A DNA stretch of 64,000 bases from Benincasa hispida (Eukaryota > Streptophyta > Magnoliopsida > Cucurbitales > Cucurbitaceae): positions 35,761,010 to 35,825,009 of the forward strand of contig NC_052350.1 in assembly GCF_009727055.1 (NCBI RefSeq), read 5' to 3'. Shown here piece after piece: positions 21,121 through 31,735 of this stretch. How positions within the stretch are numbered: position 1 is the stretch's first letter; each line of letters opens with the position of its first letter. The position numbers were made by a program, and so were the translations under genes. The notes under the pieces are model-generated. The model ran no database searches and was not told where the DNA came from. It worked only from the letters and a program-made list of their open reading frames with translations.

Positions 21121-23635
21121 TGTAAGACCCTAATACTAAATCTAAAAGTGGGAGGTTAAATAGAGAAGAAAAATTCTAAGTAAGGATATTAGAACAAAAG
21201 GTGGAAAACATTAAAATTATCCAAAAAGGTGACCAAAGGTCCAAACACCTATGAAGGCTTAAAACATGTTGGACGCAAGAATGCATGGAGGATGGAAGTA
21301 GAAAGACTTGAAAAATGGCTAAGGGTTGCATACAACCAACGCAAAGGCATACATGAGCCATGCGGACACGGGCAGGAAGATGCGTCGAGTGAGCATGCTA
21401 GGTGTGCAGGCCATGCGTCAAGGCCAAGCGCATAGGCCATGCGCCAAGGGTGCAGCCCATGCGTCGAGAACAAGCGCACAGGTCATGCGTCAAGCGTGTA
21501 GCCCATGCATTGATGGTGTATGCCGAGCGCCCTGCCTATGCGCCGAGCAAGCAAGCCGGCAAGCCATCCTATGCGTCGAGTGCTGCCGAGTCTACCAAAC
21601 AGCCATGCACACGCCCATGCGGCGAGGCACGCCCACGCAGTCGAGAGTGCCTATACGGCCAAGCACGCAAGCACCTATGCAGCACGCCTATGAGTCGATG
21701 GTCAACACCGTGCGTCCATGCTTAGTAGGCCGAGCAAGCACACCTAGCAAGCCATGCGTCGAGGGTGAGTGGCCACCCTATGCGTTGGTGATGGCTGACT
21801 CATGTGATGGCTAAGTGGGACTTTGATTAAGGAAAGGTGAGTTGTTATGCGTTAAGTATAAAAGGTAAGGCTAATTGATGGAAAACATCAAGGGAAGATG
21901 CCAATGGTATACGAGCATAAGTCTTAAAAAATTTAAGTAGAGAAATATGTTAAGTATTTAAGTGATTTAGGTGCCAAAAAGAGGATCACACAAAGTTCTA
22001 GTATGAGGTGGACAAAGGAGATTTCATGCAATTGAAGTCTTATCACCCCAAGCAGGAGATGAGTGAAGGAGATTTCACGCAAAAAAGGAGATTTTGGCTG
22101 GCAAGCTGAGATGAGAACAACTCAAGGCTAGGCAAGGTAGACTAAGTCTTGGCAGCTCCAAAGTGAGACAAATGGGAGTTGAGTTGTCACAAGGGGGTGA
22201 GTTTGGAATGGCTATAAATAGAGGTGTTGGGCAAGAGGAATTTATTCATACCATCACTTAAATCTTGTGTTGAGAGCATATTTAGAGAGTTATGTTTGAG
22301 TTATTAGGCTGCCAAGTTGATTGGAGATCAAAAGAAACAAAGGTTGCGTTGGTGAGGCATTGAGTCAGCCGGACGCACAGCCGGCCCACAACCTGCGCGC
22401 ACACCTTACAGTGCTGTGTCCGCCCGTCTGCGCGCCTCGCTTGACACATCCTGCGCACTAGCCCAGTGCAGCTACCCCTCCCGTGCGATGCATCACGCTC
22501 AGCGCAGCAGCCGCACCGTGCAATGTAACGCACGCCCAAATGCGCCAGCCCCCTGTGCGGCACAGCACGCCCACCCTACCTACTGCCCAATGCCCAACTA
22601 CCTACCACGGTCCAAATAACCTTTAAAAAGGCTAATTTGAGGACTTTGGCTAAATTGGAGTAGAGTAAGCTGGTATTTTCATTATATAATGGTATTTTGA
22701 CTATTTTTGACATTATTTATTGATATACAAGTATTAATTGAGGAATTTCTAATTGATATGGACGAATTCTCAGGAAAATATTCCAGGGTGTTTTAGTGGA
22801 AAAACTGCTTGCGTGAGTGTTTACTTAATTTTTATGTGTTGATATATGAATAAATGCATATGTAAGTGCAAAAACACATGCTTATTGATGTTTTGTTGGT
22901 TGCCATGATATTGTTTACAAGATTTCTAATGGAAACTGAGATAATACCCACTACATAAGTTAGCAATGCTTAACAAAAGGTGCTTGGTGGGAAAATATAG
23001 TCGGCCTCGGTCGGGGGAAATAATGATCGGTGACGATCGACAGGAAATATAGTCAAGTTACCTAAGCATGACTAGCGGGAAAAGAATTGTCGATGTGCAC
23101 ATTGGCGGGAAAAGTGGGTTTATGGAAAGTTTCCATAAAAAGTTTGTTATGATTGAATTGTGTCATGATATGAACATGCCACGTATAGCATGGAACTTGC
23201 AGGATGATGATTGAATGAATGTACACATGATCATGCATAAATTATACTGGAATTGTGATTATGTATTGACTTCCCAAATATGTTTGCAAAGTGATTATTA
23301 TTTCAAAAGCACCACTCACTAGGCTTAGCAGCTCACAGTCTTCCAAATACCACCCCCCCCCCCCAGGTAGCAAAGCGGAGTGTTCAAGAAGAAGTCTACT
23401 AACCACCAACACACCAGGACTTAGTAAATTCTCAGGGCACGACTCAGATCATGTAATAAAGAATATAGGAAATTGAACTATGTGTATGAAAGTTAGATAG
23501 AGTGTTGTAAACATGTTGAAATCTTTAATAGATAAAGGGGGAAATGTTAAATTTAAATGTTGTCTTGGAATACTAATGGTGTACCCTCACGCTCCCTTCC
23601 AAGTCTTGGGGGCTAAGGCTAGGGAGGGGGTGACA
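21121..23635 (+). repeat. 5' LTR of the pol-less chromovirus-like element (2515 bp)
   Basis: Begins TGTAAGACCC and ends AGGGGGTGACA, three bases before the primer site. A GC-rich array of CATGCGTCGAGC/CATGCGTCAAGC-like words fills about 21350-21790, upstream of the TATA box at 22213-22220. Further on there are repeated GGAAATATAGTC/GGTCGG words (22990-23060) and a 12-base C run at 23353-23364. Open frames at 21326-21814 and 21402-21725 translate the repeat words and are not taken as genes. Confidence 0.9.
22213..22220 (+). promoter_or_regulatory. TATA box of 5' LTR
   Basis: GGCTATAAATAGAGG, the same context as at 27120 in the 3' LTR. Confidence 0.65.
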
Positions 23636-23638
23636 GCT

Positions 23639-23650
23639 TGGTATCAGAGC
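23639..23650 (+). other. Primer binding site, initiator tRNA-Met type
   Basis: TGGTATCAGAGC, three bases after the LTR end TGACA. It is complementary to the 3' end of plant initiator tRNA-Met, the common primer of chromoviruses and copia elements. Confidence 0.92.
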
Positions 23651-23986
23651 AAAGGTTTACGTAAAACCTGGGAAAAAGTTGAGTCTAGCATAGGTATAAA
23701 TAGAATCTAGGAAAAATAAAGGAAAAAGGGATAGGTTAAAGCCAAAACGGCATCAGGAAAAGGCTTACCTAAGGTAGGGAAGCCAAATAATATTAGAAGA
23801 TAGGCTAGGTCAAAACCTAAAAATAAATAAATATAATAAAATATACTAGGAAAACCTAAAGTAGAATTAGGAAAGGTTAGGAAAAAGAAATAAGGAATAA
23901 TAAATGGACATAGGAAAACGTGAGAAAGGGGAAGTGAAAATAAAGAAATTAGTAAGTAATAACCTGAATAATTTCCACTATAGGAA

Positions 23987-24574
23987 ATGAATCCGAGCAG
24001 ACAAGACTGGTGGTGGAATGACTTCGGAACGAAAGCTGGAGACCGCAACGCTAGCTTAGGGGAAAACCCTAAAAGATCTGGGAATAGTGAGAACAATAAT
24101 ACTGAATATCCTATTACCTTGAACAATGCAAATTTAGTGGGATCCCGAACTAACATGGTATGTCCACAATGTGGTAAAAATCATAGCGATCTATGTTTGA
24201 AAGGGATCGGAATTTGCTATGGGTGTGGTAAGGTTGGCCATATCCGTAAAAATTGTTATTCTTTTTCAGAGAAAACCAAGAGGGATTTAGGAAAATATCA
24301 ACGAGAATTGGCTGGAGGTTCGAGTTCAGGAAGTAACAACATATTGCCTCGACTGACGGTGGACCAAGAATGGGTGCGTGCAGCAAAGAAGGATATTCCT
24401 CGACGTATTGTGATCGAATTTGAGGAGCAGCCCACCTATGACTCTAACAATGCGAAATCCTATAAATTTTGTATTTTCTGTAAGGAAATAGGACATGTCC
24501 AAGAGAGATGTGTATGGAGAAACGAGAGGATGCGCCTTAACTTTGAAAACTTACGACTACCGGAGAATGATTAA
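23987..24574 (+). CDS. Extra ORF with CCHC zinc knuckles between primer site and gag (195 aa)
   Basis: An unbroken 195-codon frame that lies before gag, where the element has only a leader in most chromoviruses. Residues about 57-93 hold CPQCGKNHSDLC and CYGCGKVGHIRKNC, the second a classical CX2CX4HX4C knuckle. A third Cys/His unit, CIFCKEIGHVQERC, lies at about 162-175. The N-terminus is polar with DWWWNDF; the middle is basic and Ser/Gly-rich (GGSSSGSNN). The first two units resemble the zinc-knuckle end of chromovirus Gag, so it may be a duplicated Gag C-terminus or a separate nucleic-acid-binding protein. It is intact while the following gag has stops. No known function is assigned. Confidence 0.75.
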   Translation: MNPSRQDWWWNDFGTKAGDRNASLGENPKRSGNSENNNTEYPITLNNANLVGSRTNMVCPQCGKNHSDLCLKGIGICYGCGKVGHIRKNCYSFSEKTKRDLGKYQRELAGGSSSGSNNILPRLTVDQEWVRAAKKDIPRRIVIEFEEQPTYDSNNAKSYKFCIFCKEIGHVQERCVWRNERMRLNFENLRLPEND

Positions 24575-24789
24575 ACAAGTAACTATGTAGACTAAAGAGA
24601 ACCACTAATATAAATAGCAACAATGTTCATAAATAAAAATAGTATGTTGATAACATATCTCTAATTTATATGTGAATGATTGTAGACAAAATAATGAGAA
24701 GTGGAAAACGTAGAACTGGGCAACCCTTTGGAAACGAAAGTGAAAGTGTCTCAAGCCATCCATGAGAAAAATCCAGGGAGGAAGAATAA

Positions 24790-25690
24790 ATGGATAAATT
24801 CACCCAAAGACTTCAAGCAAGCTTAGAAAATATACAACCTGATCTTGAAAAGAAATATGGGATAGAACGATTAAAGGCATTGGGAGCCACAAACTTTGAA
24901 AGAACAAAGGATCCTGCAGATGCAGAAGCATGGATGAATCAAATAGAAAAATGTTTCGAGGTGGTGAGATGTCCTGAAAACCGTAAGGTAAGTCTTGCCA
25001 CATTCTTACTGCAAAAATAGGCAGAAGATTGGTGGAAGCTACTAAAGAATAGGAGAGGCGATGAAGAAGAAATATGTTGGAAGGAATTTCGAAAAGCATT
25101 GTTCGAAAGATTCTATCCCCGATCATTCAAGGACATGAAACAAGATGAATTCCTACAGCTTATGCAGGGAAACATGACTGTAGCAGAATATGAATTAAAG
25201 TATACGAAGTTATCCAAGTATGCTTTAAACATAGTAGCAGATGAAAAAGAACGTTGTCAGAGGTTTGAAACAGAATTAAGAAAAGAGATTCGAACTCCTG
25301 TTACAGCAACCGCAGAATGGGGAGAATTTTCAAGACTAATAGAAGCCGCGATGAGAGTAGAAAGAAGTTTAATAGCGAAAGAATTAACACTAGAAAGAGA
25401 CTCATCAATGAGTCGGTGGCAGAAGGAAGAACCAAGAAATTTTACCCCCAGGGTGGAAAGCAGAAATGGATGGAAAAGAAGATGAGTTACCAACACTAAA
25501 GCAGACCCTGAAAGGGAGAGCCAAATAAAGGAGTCAATGATGAGCGTTAACCAAAAACTAAGAGGCCCGATCTGTAATAAATATCACTGGGGAAGATGTT
25601 GGGAACAAACCCAAGAATAGTCGCACACATGTTTTAAGTGTGGTAGACCATGACACTTTAAACGAGAATGTCCTCAGTATGGATACTGGA
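24790..25690 (+). pseudogene. gag: Chromovirus Gag with premature stops
   Basis: Retrotransposon-gag core: YGIERLKALGATNFERTKDP, DAEAWMNQIEKCFEV, CPENRKVSLATFLLQK, then TAG at 25018, with the same frame resuming as AEDWWKLLKNRR, RKALFERFYPRSFKDMKQDE, MTVAEYELKYTKLSKYAL and RCQRFETELRKEIRTPV. A second break at about 25483 precedes a degraded zinc knuckle (CFKCGRP, stop, HFKREC at about 25628-25670). It shares its whole layout with the Gag copies at 30970-31503 and 56761-57486 (both minus). Gag would form the particle. This copy has at least three stops, so a full Gag cannot be made without readthrough. Confidence 0.9.
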
Positions 25691-25973
25691 AATGTACAAC
25701 CACCAAACAACCCAGGAGGAAGATCAACGACGGTTGAGGGAGGACGAACTGTAGGAGGAAGAAAAGAGGAAACAGGAAAAATGTCGTTGGGGAAACTATA
25801 TGGACTAACTTAGGATAGGGAAGACAATATGTCAGTTGTGGGAAAAGGGAAAGAGAAAGTTTTAGAAGACTAGAATAAAGTTCGTGGTGTAATAAGACTG
25901 TATGAGGCAAATTAGTAAATAAAAGTTTTGTTGTAAATTAAGTTTCGTTTAATTTCCGGGACGAAATTATTTT

Positions 25974-25987
25974 AAGGGGGTGGTAAA
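25974..25987 (+). other. Polypurine tract
   Basis: AAGGGGGTGGTAAA directly before the TGTAAGACC of the 3' LTR; this purine run would prime plus-strand DNA synthesis. Confidence 0.85.
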
Positions 25988-27324
25988 TGTAAGACCTAAC
26001 ACTAAATCTAAAAGTGGGAGGTTAAATAGAGAAGAAAAATTCTAAGTAAGGATATTGGAACAAAGGGTGGAAAACATTAAAATTATCCAAAAAGGTGACC
26101 AAAGGTCCAAACACCTATGAAGGGCTTAAAACATGTTGGACCCAAGAATGCATGGAGGATGGAAGCAAAAAGACTTGAAAAATGGCTAAGGGTTGCATAC
26201 AACCAATGCAAAGGCATACATGAACCATGCGGACACGGGCAGGAAGCATGCGTCGAGTGAGCATGCTAGGCGTGCAGGTCATGCATCAAGGCCAAGTGCA
26301 TAGGCCATGCGCCAAGCGCGCATCCCATGCGTCAAGGAAAAGCGCACAGGCCGTGCGTCAAGCGCACATCCCATTCGTTGATGGTGTATGTCGAGCACCC
26401 TACCTATGCGGCAAGCAGGCAAGTCGGGCAAGCTATCCTATGCGTCGAGCTCTGCCAAGTCTACCGAGCAGCCATGCGTTGATGCGATATGCCAAGCGCA
26501 CGCCCATGCGGCAAGGCATGCCCATGCGGTCGAGAGTTCCTATGCAGCCGAGCGCGCTTATGCGGCCAAGCGTTCAAGCGCCTAGGCAGCACGCCCATGC
26601 ATCGATGGTCAGCACCGTGCATCCATGCTTAGTAGGCCGAGCAAGCACACCTAGCAAGCGATGCGTCGAGGGTGAGCAGCCATCCTATGCATTGGTGATG
26701 GCCGACTCATGCGATGGCTAAGTGGGACTTTGATGAAGGAAAGGTGAGTTGCTATGCGTTAAGGATAAAGGGTAAGGCTAATTGATGGAAAACTTCAAGG
26801 GAAGATGCCAATGGTATACGAGCATAAGTTTTAAACAATTTAAGTAGAGAAATATGTTAAGTATTTAAGTGATTTAGGTGCCAAAAGGAGGATCAGACAA
26901 AGTTCTAGTAGGAGGTGGACAAAGGAGATTTCATACAATTGAAGTCTTATCACCCCAAGCAGGAGATGGGTGAAGGAGATTTCATGCAAAAAAGGAGATT
27001 TTGGCTGGCAAGCTGAGATGAAAACAACTCAAGGCTAGGCAGGGTAGACTAAGTCTTGGCAGCTCCAAAGTGAGACAAATGGGAGTTGAGTTGTCACAAA
27101 GGGGTGAGTTTGGAATGGCTATAAATAGAGGTGTTAGGCAAGAGGAATTTATTCATACCATCACTTAAATCTTGTGTTGAGAGCATATTTAGAGAGTTAC
27201 ATTTGAGTTATTAGGCTGCCAAGTTGATTGGAGATCAAAAGAAACAAACGTTGCGTTGGTGAGGCATTGAGTCAGCCGAACACACAGCCGGCCCACACCC
27301 TGCGCGCACGCCTTGCAGCACTGT
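25988..27324 (+). repeat. 3' LTR, truncated at its 3' end
   Basis: Starts TGTAAGACCTAACACTAAATC and follows the 5' LTR closely through the GC-rich array (26230-26720) and the TATA box (27120-27127) to GCAGCACTGT at about 27324. There it breaks into the 3' region of another gypsy element. About 1.2 kb of the LTR end is missing. Confidence 0.88.
27120..27127 (+). promoter_or_regulatory. TATA box of the truncated 3' LTR
   Basis: GGCTATAAATAGAGG, identical in context to 22213-22220. Confidence 0.65.
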
Positions 27325-29333
27325 TAGATGTCCACATGACACCCATGGGGAAAAGCCAAAACGAAGGTGGGAATCATGATCAACGCATAAACCAAGTTAT
27401 CGCAACTTCGCTGTGAAATAAAGAGATGGGCATGAGTTTTGACTGAGAAAGTGCGCCTTGCTCGTAGTTGGAGGTCCGCATGACACTCATGGGGGCAAAC
27501 CAAAATGAAGGTTGGGCACTTAGATCGGCGCAAGATCACAAAACGAATATCTGAATCGCACAAGGGTCAAAATCACTTGAACACCCCGGTTTGAGAAAGT
27601 TTGAAATAAATCATGCGATGTTCTAGGAACGAGTAAAGTTTTTTTGAATGTTAAGCTTGCGGTCCATAAAGATTAGAAATATTTTAGGAAGAGATTAGGA
27701 TAGAAATTAAGAAGGCATTGGTTCATGAAATTTGAATAAGGCACCTTTCTAGGTAGGGTAAAGGCGGTTGAATCTTTAAAGAAAATCTTTAGTTTATGCT
27801 TGAGGACAAGCATTGTTTTAAATTTGGGGGTGTGATAACTGGTAGAAATATAAGTTATTATAGCTCAAATTAGTAAAACAATGAGAGAAAGCGATGATAA
27901 AATAGGCAATATCATGTCTGAAAGTGCCAAACTTAAAGGAATTGCGATCGCTAATGCTCATCACATAAAAGCAGTTAATTTACCTATTTTGTGTAGGTAC
28001 AATGCGATGGCGCATATGAAATTTTGATCCATGGGCACAATGCGACAACACGCTTGAAGTTGCGATCGCAAGTCATGCGATGTGAAAAGTTTCTTAAAAA
28101 TTGATCGCATAAAGACCTCGCATCAAGGCGACAACATAATAAATCATGATGGAATGTAAAGCTGATAACGGTCTATTTCGAATTCAGTTGACAAGTCATT
28201 AAAAACCATACTGTAGCAAGTACATTGAACTTTTGATGACTTTTAAACGATGCAACAGAGTAGGGAAATTAATGCCGCCCATCATTGCAATTATTAGTAA
28301 GAAAAACTGCTTCACTTGGAAATCTATAAATGGAAATCTATAAATACCGAATGCCACCAGAGAGAGAGAGGGAATCGACATATATACATAGAGGCGGAGA
28401 AAGCAAGGAGATGAGGTGAAGTCAAGAGAAATCGCTCTCAGACAGATCGAGAGACTGCCGGAAAGCAATACAAAGGAGAGAAGGCCAACCCTTGTGAGAG
28501 CAAGAATCCGCAACTAGAACAGAGTTGAGGTGATAAAGAGCAGTGTAAAAGGCCACGGGAAGCAAGACATTGCTTACCAGGCTTGTTATTTCTCAAAACC
28601 ATTTGTTATTTTGTACTCAATACTTTATTTGCAGAAAATGGAAACTTCATCTCTACTTATGTTCAATCTCTCCACACCATGCATGAGTAGCTAAATTTCT
28701 TAATGGGTTCAGAAGTACTTATCTAGCATGACTTAAGATATGCATTTTATGCGATCATCTTGTCTTATGTATGCATCATTCATCATTTGGACATACTTGA
28801 GAGACTAGTCTAAAGACAGAATCTAGGCTTGAGAGAGTCAGATTAGATCGCATAAGCAAGAATAGAAACTTAGAAATAAGTTCTATCTGTTGTTTCTTAT
28901 ACACATTGCATGCGTCCTAGAAATAGGAAATGTGGCATTTTGCATTGAGAAATGTAGTGCTAATATTTGTGTATAGAATGATCACATAACTTGTACACAA
29001 TCTTGGGAAATGTTAGCTACATCCCTTATCAACCCCTTCATCGCATACTTATTGTAACTCTACGCTTTCATCACTCCGCGTTCAACTCCGTCGCATAGAA
29101 AAATCTAAATCAAAACAATATTTACTTCTTTTTCAACACTACAATAGAATCAAAGAGTCTGTCGCATATCTATTTAGTAGTCCCTATGTTCGACCCTAGA
29201 CTTACCAAGAACCTAAGAAGGCTTATACTTGGACTTTGTTCGGAAAACTTGTATGATCATCGCATCTCCACCTTATTGCATAACACACACATCATCGCAT
29301 ACTCACACCATCACATCATAAATCTACGCATCA
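27325..29333 (+). mobile_element. 3' end of a family-A-like gypsy element: 3' untranslated region, polypurine tract, LTR
   Basis: 27325-27820 matches the 3' region of the element at 42520-43030 (two copies of a CCGCATGACACNCATGGG-like word, GAGAAAGNGCGCCTTGCTCG, GCTTGAGGACAAGCATT). The polypurine tract AATTTGGGGGTG (27821-27832) leads into an LTR at 27833-29333 that starts TGATAACTGGTAGAAAT and ends CTACGCATCA. The LTR is diverged family A, not the family B of the upstream gypsy element, so it is not simply that element's own 3' end. No coding sequence is seen. Confidence 0.75.
27833..29333 (+). repeat. Gypsy LTR, diverged family A (1501 bp)
   Basis: Starts after the purine tract, ends TACGCATCA. 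It shares the AAGCTGATAACGGTC / TTGACAAG / GTAGCAAGTACA block (about 28160-28225) with the LTRs at 37811 and 43042. Confidence 0.8.
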
Positions 29334-30724
29334 GTTGTCCAAGTGTTTCACCTTGAGCTGTCAGCTTACTCAACTCAAGCAGCTGCCCGCTTGTTAATCA
29401 AATTCCAGATTCAACTTACGAAATTAATAAATTGAATTCTAGACCTCATCTCAAGACATTTCCTTCTACAAACTTGTTAATAATTGTCTCAGGAATCTAA
29501 CCTAAAAATTTCAGCTTTATACTTCTTGTGGTCTGTCCGAGAGACTCCGTTCTTTAACGATGGCCCAGATTCACCCGAGAACAGAAACTCTAGACATTTT
29601 TCTCCTTCTTCAGCCTTAGTCCAATGAGGACTTCTTGTGGCAGTGTCACCTCTGAAAGTAGACTCTTAAAGCTTTCCAACGACAGTAAGAACTTTAAATT
29701 TGCATGGAGGAAATGATCAAACTGATCATTTGAATTTCGGCCTCCCCTATTTATACTGCTTTCCACCGCTTCTCATTAAAGCATAGCATGACACTTCATT
29801 TTTCATGGAGTTAAATCCGGTGCTAAGGACATCTGATGTTTTTAACCCATGATTAATATCGATAAACACAAGTCCAAACGTTTAGCTCACCGCCCCATTG
29901 TTTAGCTCATCCTTTAGTGACCTCACGCTGATGCTTGTCACTTAACGATCACGCTCTCGCCCAATGCATAACACACAGCCTACCACACAGCTCTCGCCCA
30001 TCGTGCAGATCTCGTTGATGTCCATCGTGTAGTGCTGACGACCATCGTCTAGTGTAGCACAACTATCATCTAGTGCCCATGCCCATCGTGTAGTGCTATC
30101 GTCAGTGTCATTGTCTAGCACTGATGTCGATCATGCAGTGCTGACGCCCCATCGCTTAACGCTATCGTCCAACGCATAGTGCTATTGGATAGCATGACCT
30201 TTCGCATCGTCTAACTCCGCACCTTGCCGCACAATCGGCTACTGCATCGCTGAGCTTCATGAATTTACTACACGATCACCTACCTCATCGCGTAGCGCCG
30301 CTCATTTGCTACATGATCCCCTAGCGCACGCAACTCCAACGCCCAGCGCCCACTGCTCGCGTACACTTGAGGCTGCCACATGCTTTGAAAACCTCTCAAG
30401 ACATTGGCTGCCGCATGCCTTCCTACACATAGCTTTTCTCTTGGCCATACCTTAGCTACCTTAAACGCCCAAATAACCTCTCAAATGAGCATGGCCAACG
30501 CATGGCACAACACTTAGCCAATTTCCTAGCCTCCAACTCATGGGTTATACTTAGCCAATTTTTTCAAGCTTTACCCAAGTGTCAAGCTTTCAAACTCAAA
30601 CTTTCCTTCTAATTTTTCACCCTTTCCTCTACAATTACACATTAATTCTCACATCAACCTACTCACCTTACTGGTCATATTAGGGAACATACACAAGTAG
30701 AGGAATTAGGGCTCAGGGTTCACA
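29334..30724 (-). repeat. Chromovirus-type LTR, copy 1, truncated at its 3' end
   Basis: On the minus strand it begins TGTGAACCCTGAGCCC at 30724, directly joined to copia sequence, and runs to about 29334, where a gypsy LTR cuts it. Against copy 2 (32898-34287) it is similar throughout but clearly diverged. A TATA box (minus) lies at 29748-29755. Upstream of it, at about 29930-30360, are repeated CATCGTCTAGCRC/CATCGCNTAGCGC words. Confidence 0.8.
29748..29755 (-). promoter_or_regulatory. TATA box of chromovirus-type LTR copy 1
   Basis: GCAGTATAAATAGGGG on the minus strand; the second LTR copy has GTATAAAAAGGGG at the same place (about 33313). Confidence 0.55.
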
Positions 30725-30809
30725 ATCACGTCTCCTCTGTGTACAATCTCACTTATGAGATGGTACTTCTGCTCGATATGCTTTCCTCTTTTATGGCTTC
30801 GAGGTTCCT
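30725..30809 (-). pseudogene. 85-bp copia RNase H end, joined to the gypsy LTR
   Basis: The minus strand reads HIEQKYHLISEIVHRGDV, the end region of copia RNase H, then passes without a gap into the LTR start TGTGAACCC at 30724. The same 85 bp, without indels, stands before the second LTR at 34288-34372, where it is the true continuation of a long copia pol. Upstream of it here lies gypsy gag (30823 on) instead of copia. Confidence 0.85.
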
Positions 30810-30822
30810 GTACTAGCTTTTG

Positions 30823-31735
30823 ACTCAAACCCTATTGGATCGCACCTCTAAAACACTTCATACCTGACTGTCTAGAGAACGAGGGTCTAAAACTTTTACC
30901 TCTCGTCTCCCTTGGAGTCCTGAGCTGCTTCACACCTGGCTGGAGTATGTCTACCCTCGATACACTCCGCTAAACTCTGATAGCAGTCTCAACTAACTGA
31001 GTGAAATTCACCCAATTAGCAATAGAGGTAATGGGTGTACGTATCTTTCTTCTTAGGCCATTCTCAAATCTCCTGCATCTCTCTTTCTCTTTAGCAATGA
31101 TTGAAAGGGCATACTGAGATAGCTCTATAAATCTTTGCTCGTACTCAGCAACCGTTATCGATCTTTGAGTCAACCTAAGAAACTCATCCCTATTTTCTTC
31201 TTTGAAAGCACTAGGGTAGTATTTATCCTCAAATACTTGTCTAAAATCAGGCCAAGTCATAGCTTCTGAACTGTTTCTCCTGGCCTCTACCACTTTCCAC
31301 CATTTCTCAACCCCTTTCTGCAGCAACAATGCTGCTAACCCAACCTTACGGTCCTTAAGGTATCTCATAACATTAAAACATTTCCCAATCAAGTCCAGCC
31401 AGACCTCAGCATCTACTGTATTTGTGGCTCCATCGAATGTTGTGGCATCTAAAGCTTTCAGGCTCTTGACACCGAATTTCTTTTCTAGATCGATCTGAAT
31501 CAATCCTACACTTGCCGCAAATCTCTAGGCGATTCTATCAAATACAAGATCCTCCATCTAGGGATCTGCAACTACCAATGGGGTACTCGACTCATTTTCA
31601 GAAGTCATTTCCTGCCCTACTAGGTCTCTAACTCTCTTCTCCTTCGGATCTGGGTCCTGTCTAACTTCAGGGCCTCCGTTGGTAGGGTCAACATTCCTCT
31701 CCTCAGTCTGTCTGCAACGACCAATGTGCATAATA
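30823..31735 (-). pseudogene. gag: Chromovirus gag and leader, cut in the middle
   Basis: The open part (30970-31503, 177 aa) is a retrotransposon-gag domain: KFGVKSLKALDATTFDGATN, DAEVWLDLIGKCFNV, KVGLAALLLQKGVEKWWKV, PSAFKEENRDEFLRLTQRSI and CRRFENGLRRKIRTPITS. It continues past TAIRV in another frame for about 45 codons, then stops short of the zinc knuckle at the join with copia. 31504-31735 holds the Gag N-terminus and leader in broken frames. No tRNA-Met primer site was found where the leader should meet the LTR. Closest relatives in the window are at 24790 and 56761. Confidence 0.85.

Larger units (their letters stand above)
21121..27324 (+). mobile_element. Chromovirus-like Ty3/gypsy element without pol, carrying an extra zinc-knuckle ORF
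   Basis: 5' LTR 21121-23635, primer site 23639-23650, extra ORF 23987-24574, gag 24790-25690, polypurine tract about 25974-25987, 3' LTR from 25988, truncated at about 27324. The interior is only about 2.35 kb, and no PR, RT, RNase H or IN peptide is present. The two LTRs are very similar over the compared first 1.2 kb, which suggests a fairly recent insertion. Mobility would need enzymes from a related element. The interior ends with CGGGACGAAATTATTTTAAGG, a form of the 3' end seen in Tekay/Del-type elements. Confidence 0.85.

Noticed and set aside
21326..21814. 162-codon open frame, Met/Arg/Ala-rich
   Set aside because: Lies inside an LTR and translates an array of CATGCGTC-type words. The 3' LTR copy (26227-26721) is also open, but the peptide only reflects the repeat word and low stop density of GC-rich DNA.
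23707..24156. 149-codon minus-strand frame, hydrophobic
   Set aside because: Antisense to the leader and zinc-knuckle ORF of the chromovirus-like element; Phe/Leu/Ser-rich because of the A/G-rich plus strand. No domain seen.
29930..30360. Possible CRISPR-like or satellite array
   Set aside because: The CATCGNCTAGC words are degenerate and unevenly spaced, with no constant repeat/spacer length. The host is a plant.
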